Shown here one piece after another: positions 29,991 to 32,250 of a stretch of DNA of 32,250 bases (position 1 is its first letter; each line of letters opens with the position of its first letter). Location of the stretch: the NCBI GenBank assembly GCA_016872855.1, contig VGYV01000009.1, forward strand, positions 1-32,250, given 5' to 3'. Origin of the DNA: Planctomycetota bacterium (GTDB lineage Bacteria > Planctomycetota > PUPC01 > DSUN01). The notes under the pieces are model-generated. The model made no database searches. It was not told where the DNA came from and saw only the letters and a list, made by a program, of their open reading frames with translations. A program made the translations under genes and the position numbers.

Positions 29991-32250
29991 CTATTCCGGC
30001 TTGAGCGCTGCGCGGAGGCCGTCGAGCTTCGAGCCGTCGGGCTTGCGGAGGCGGGCAGCCATGCCCCAGTCGCCCGTGCCGTTCCACACCTTCACGAGGA
30101 GCGCGTTCCAGCCCTTCTTGAGAGCGACCTCGGCCTTGTCCTTCCCCGCCTCGAAGCTGCGCGGCTGGTTAGCGTTGAGGACCAGTGCGCCGTTGACCCA
30201 CACCTTCGCCCCGTCGTCGCTGCCGAACTCCAGCCGCGCCTTCTGGTCCTCGGGCGACCAGACGTGGGTCCGCAGGTAGGCCGCGGCATTCGATCTCCCC
30301 TCGTACTTCTTGTCCAGGTCCATGTGGAACGGATCGAATCGGCGCTCGCCGCCACCGGGGGGCATGATCTCCCAGAGCACACCCTTCGCGTCGGCCTCCT
30401 CAGGCGGAAAGGCCACGTCGTGGAGGCCGGGGCCGTCCTTGCCGCTCTTGGTGTAGGGGCCGGAGACCTCCCAGGCAGTGATGTAGTCCTCGAACTTCTC
30501 AAGCTGGTCGAGGGCGTCCTGGGCCTGCTTCTTCACATCGTCGTTGGGCGTGGCATTGAGCAGCTTCTTCAGGGCGGCCTTTGCCGCGTCGGGCTGGCTG
30601 CCGATGAGGGAGCTTGCGACCTTGACGGCGGCGACGGCAGCCTCGGACTTGAGCGCCTCGTCGGAGAGGAAGGGCTCGACCAGCTTGAGGGCCTCGGGGC
30701 TGGGCACGTTGCCCATCGCGCCGAGAATCTCCTTCTTCTCCTCGGGGCGGCGGGCCGCCTTCATCGCGTCGCCGAGCAGCGCAAGCTTCTCAGCGGTCGG
30801 CCGCTCGCCCAGCAACGCGAGCACCCGCAGGCAGCCACGAAGCGCAAGCACGTGATGCGCCATGCTGTCCGTGCCCCTCGCCACCTCCAACAGGTCGGCG
30901 GCCACCGAGCCGTCGGGCCAGTCGGCCAGGGCGCGCACTGCCGCGTCCTTCACCTCGGCGTTGGCATCCTTGAGCGCGGCGCGGACGGCCTCCAGGGCCT
31001 TCGCGCCGCCGAGCTTACCGAGGACGCGCAGGAGTGCGCCGCGTGCCGGCCCGTCGGCGTTCCGCAGCGCGCCGAGGACGGGGCCGCTCCGCTTCGCCTC
31101 GTCCTCGATGCGGCCAGCCACGGTGCTCACGGCCCTCTCGGCCCCAGGGCGATCCTTGTCATCCGCCTTCACGAGCAAGGCGACCAACCCGTCCAGAGCC
31201 TCGGCGCCCGCGTAGCTGCCAAGGGCCTTGAGGGCCTCGGAGCGGACGGCATCCTCCCTGTCCTCGGCAGACTTGAGGAGAGCGGGCACGGCCGCCTCGT
31301 CCTTGCGGGCGGCGAGGGTGCGGAGCAGTTCCACCCGCAGCGCGGCATCCGCGCCGGCCATCGCCTTCACGATGGCCTCGGTCACCGCCTTGCCGGGGAT
31401 GCGGGCGGCGGCCGCGCGGGCAGCCTCCTGCTCCTTCCCCTGTGCCTTGGCGAGAGCAGCGATGAGCGGGGGCAGCGCGACCGCATCGCCGACCCTAGCC
31501 AGGCCCTCGTAGGCGGCGATGCGGACCGCCTCGTTGGCGTCCGTCGCTGCGGCGATGAGCGTCGGCACGGCGGCCTTGTCGGCCCGCCCCGCGAGGAGCT
31601 TGAGGAGCACGACCTTCAGCTCGGGCTTCGCGCCCTTCATCTTCTCGGCCACCGCCGCCTTCACGGCCTCGGCCGGCATCAGGTCCAGCGCCTCCGTCGC
31701 CGCGCCACGAATCTCGGGGTCCTGGTCCGCAAGTGCATCGAAGATGACCGACATCTCGGCCGCGCCGCCGGCCCGCCCGACGCCGATCAGCGCGCCGCAC
31801 TTCACGTAGTCCTCCGCCTCGAGCAAGTTCTGGTAGAGCTTCAGCGCCCCCTGCCTATCGTCCTGCTCAACCAGCCGGTCGGCCAGGAGGAGGTAGCTCA
31901 CGATGGCGATGCGCCAGACGCGCCGCGACGCGCCCTTGCTGGCGCCGGCGATGAGGCCGGCGGCGGTCCTGTCGCCGATTCGGGCCAGGGCCTCGATGGC
32001 GGCGAGCTTCACCGTCTGGTCGTCGTCGCCCACGAGCTTGATGAGCGCGGGCACGGCCGCCTTGTCGCGCCGCTCGCCGAGCGCGTTGATGAGGCCGACG
32101 CGCCACTCCGCACCCTCGGCGCGACCGAGGGCCGCCCTGAGGGCCTCCACGGCCTTCGGGCTCGGATTCTTGAGCAGAACGCGGCGCGCGTGCTCGCGCA
32201 CCGAGGGCAGCTCCGTATCCTTCACATCGAGCAGCTTCGCGGCCGGGGCC
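29991..32250 (-). CDS. HEAT-repeat protein with C-terminal beta-sandwich domain, 5' end outside the window
   Basis: The reading frame is open to base 32250 (GTG 32225 is only internal), so the N-terminus is missing. At least 752 residues remain. About 560 of these are HEAT-like repeats of 30-35 residues with patterns such as DKAAVPALIKLVGDDDQTVK and AAIEALARIGD. The last about 150 residues (TAWEVSGPYTKSGKDG, FGSDDGAKVWVNGALVLNAN, LLVKVWNGTGDWGMAARLR) resemble a PA14/galactose-binding-like sandwich common in PVC extracellular proteins. A scaffold role outside the cytoplasm is likely. It converges with the MNT gene after only 12 bases. Confidence 0.85.
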   Translation of the reverse strand, partial: APAAKLLDVKDTELPSVREHARRVLLKNPSPKAVEALRAALGRAEGAEWRVGLINALGERRDKAAVPALIKLVGDDDQTVKLAAIEALARIGDRTAAGLIAGASKGASRRVWRIAIVSYLLLADRLVEQDDRQGALKLYQNLLEAEDYVKCGALIGVGRAGGAAEMSVIFDALADQDPEIRGAATEALDLMPAEAVKAAVAEKMKGAKPELKVVLLKLLAGRADKAAVPTLIAAATDANEAVRIAAYEGLARVGDAVALPPLIAALAKAQGKEQEAARAAAARIPGKAVTEAIVKAMAGADAALRVELLRTLAARKDEAAVPALLKSAEDREDAVRSEALKALGSYAGAEALDGLVALLVKADDKDRPGAERAVSTVAGRIEDEAKRSGPVLGALRNADGPARGALLRVLGKLGGAKALEAVRAALKDANAEVKDAAVRALADWPDGSVAADLLEVARGTDSMAHHVLALRGCLRVLALLGERPTAEKLALLGDAMKAARRPEEKKEILGAMGNVPSPEALKLVEPFLSDEALKSEAAVAAVKVASSLIGSQPDAAKAALKKLLNATPNDDVKKQAQDALDQLEKFEDYITAWEVSGPYTKSGKDGPGLHDVAFPPEEADAKGVLWEIMPPGGGERRFDPFHMDLDKKYEGRSNAAAYLRTHVWSPEDQKARLEFGSDDGAKVWVNGALVLNANQPRSFEAGKDKAEVALKKGWNALLVKVWNGTGDWGMAARLRKPDGSKLDGLRAALKPE

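Overview
The window looks like a chromosomal segment of a GC-rich bacterium of the PVC / Planctomycetota type. It is probably free-living and eats polysaccharides. This rests on family content, not on a marker gene. The families include a planctomycete-style J-domain-like N-terminus fused to tandem formylglycine-generating-enzyme-like (FGE/SUMF1) domains, a GH123/DUF4091 glycosidase, a Tat-exported Gfo/Idh oxidoreductase, an M81 (MlrC-like) protein, an MJ0042-type zinc-ribbon protein, 38-residue beta-propeller repeats and HEAT-repeat proteins. No rRNA, tRNA, CRISPR array, transposase or phage gene was seen.

Layout. 1-379 (-): four-helix-bundle (IVP-type) gene that runs off the left edge and has a palindromic element in its 3' end. 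418-452: heptamer tandem repeat. 454-4502 (-): phosphate uptake operon pstS2-pstS1-pstC-pstA-pstB, driven from a divergent promoter region at 4532-4620. 4676-5965 (+): membrane protein with a TPR-like helix pair and Ig/PKD-like ectodomain. 6044-9861 (+): a three-FGE-domain, HEAT-containing membrane protein, now split by a one-base frameshift at 8919-8923. 10050-13808 (+): large secreted GH123-like enzyme. 13930-17111 (+): OLD-family ATPase/TOPRIM nuclease translationally coupled to a DUF763 protein, the best candidate for an undescribed two-gene system here. 17207-23672 (+): exported metallophosphoesterase, radical SAM/SPASM protein, Tat-exported Gfo/Idh oxidoreductase, 13-repeat beta-propeller protein and a lipoprotein resembling a TIM-barrel glycosidase. 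23704-24813 (-): zinc-ribbon/poly-proline membrane protein. 25024-29137 (-): M81 protein, GH28-like protein and a right-handed beta-helix protein. 29287-29978 (+): HEPN/MNT pair. 29991-32250 (-): HEAT-repeat protein with a C-terminal beta-sandwich, cut by the right edge.

How the genes work together. The pst genes form a complete high-affinity phosphate importer without phoU. The GH123-like, GH28-like, beta-helix, Gfo/Idh, propeller and lipoprotein genes fit export-based breakdown of amino-sugar or uronic-acid glycans followed by sugar oxidation, but no substrate is proven by the sequence.

Two layers of non-gene structure stand out. First, several different palindromic repeat families occur, one of which is translated in the same frame inside two unrelated proteins. 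Second, there is a consistent promoter grammar: -35 TTGnnn, exactly 17 bp, then a -10 of the TAnnnT type, found at nine places, mostly in intergenic gaps next to starts.
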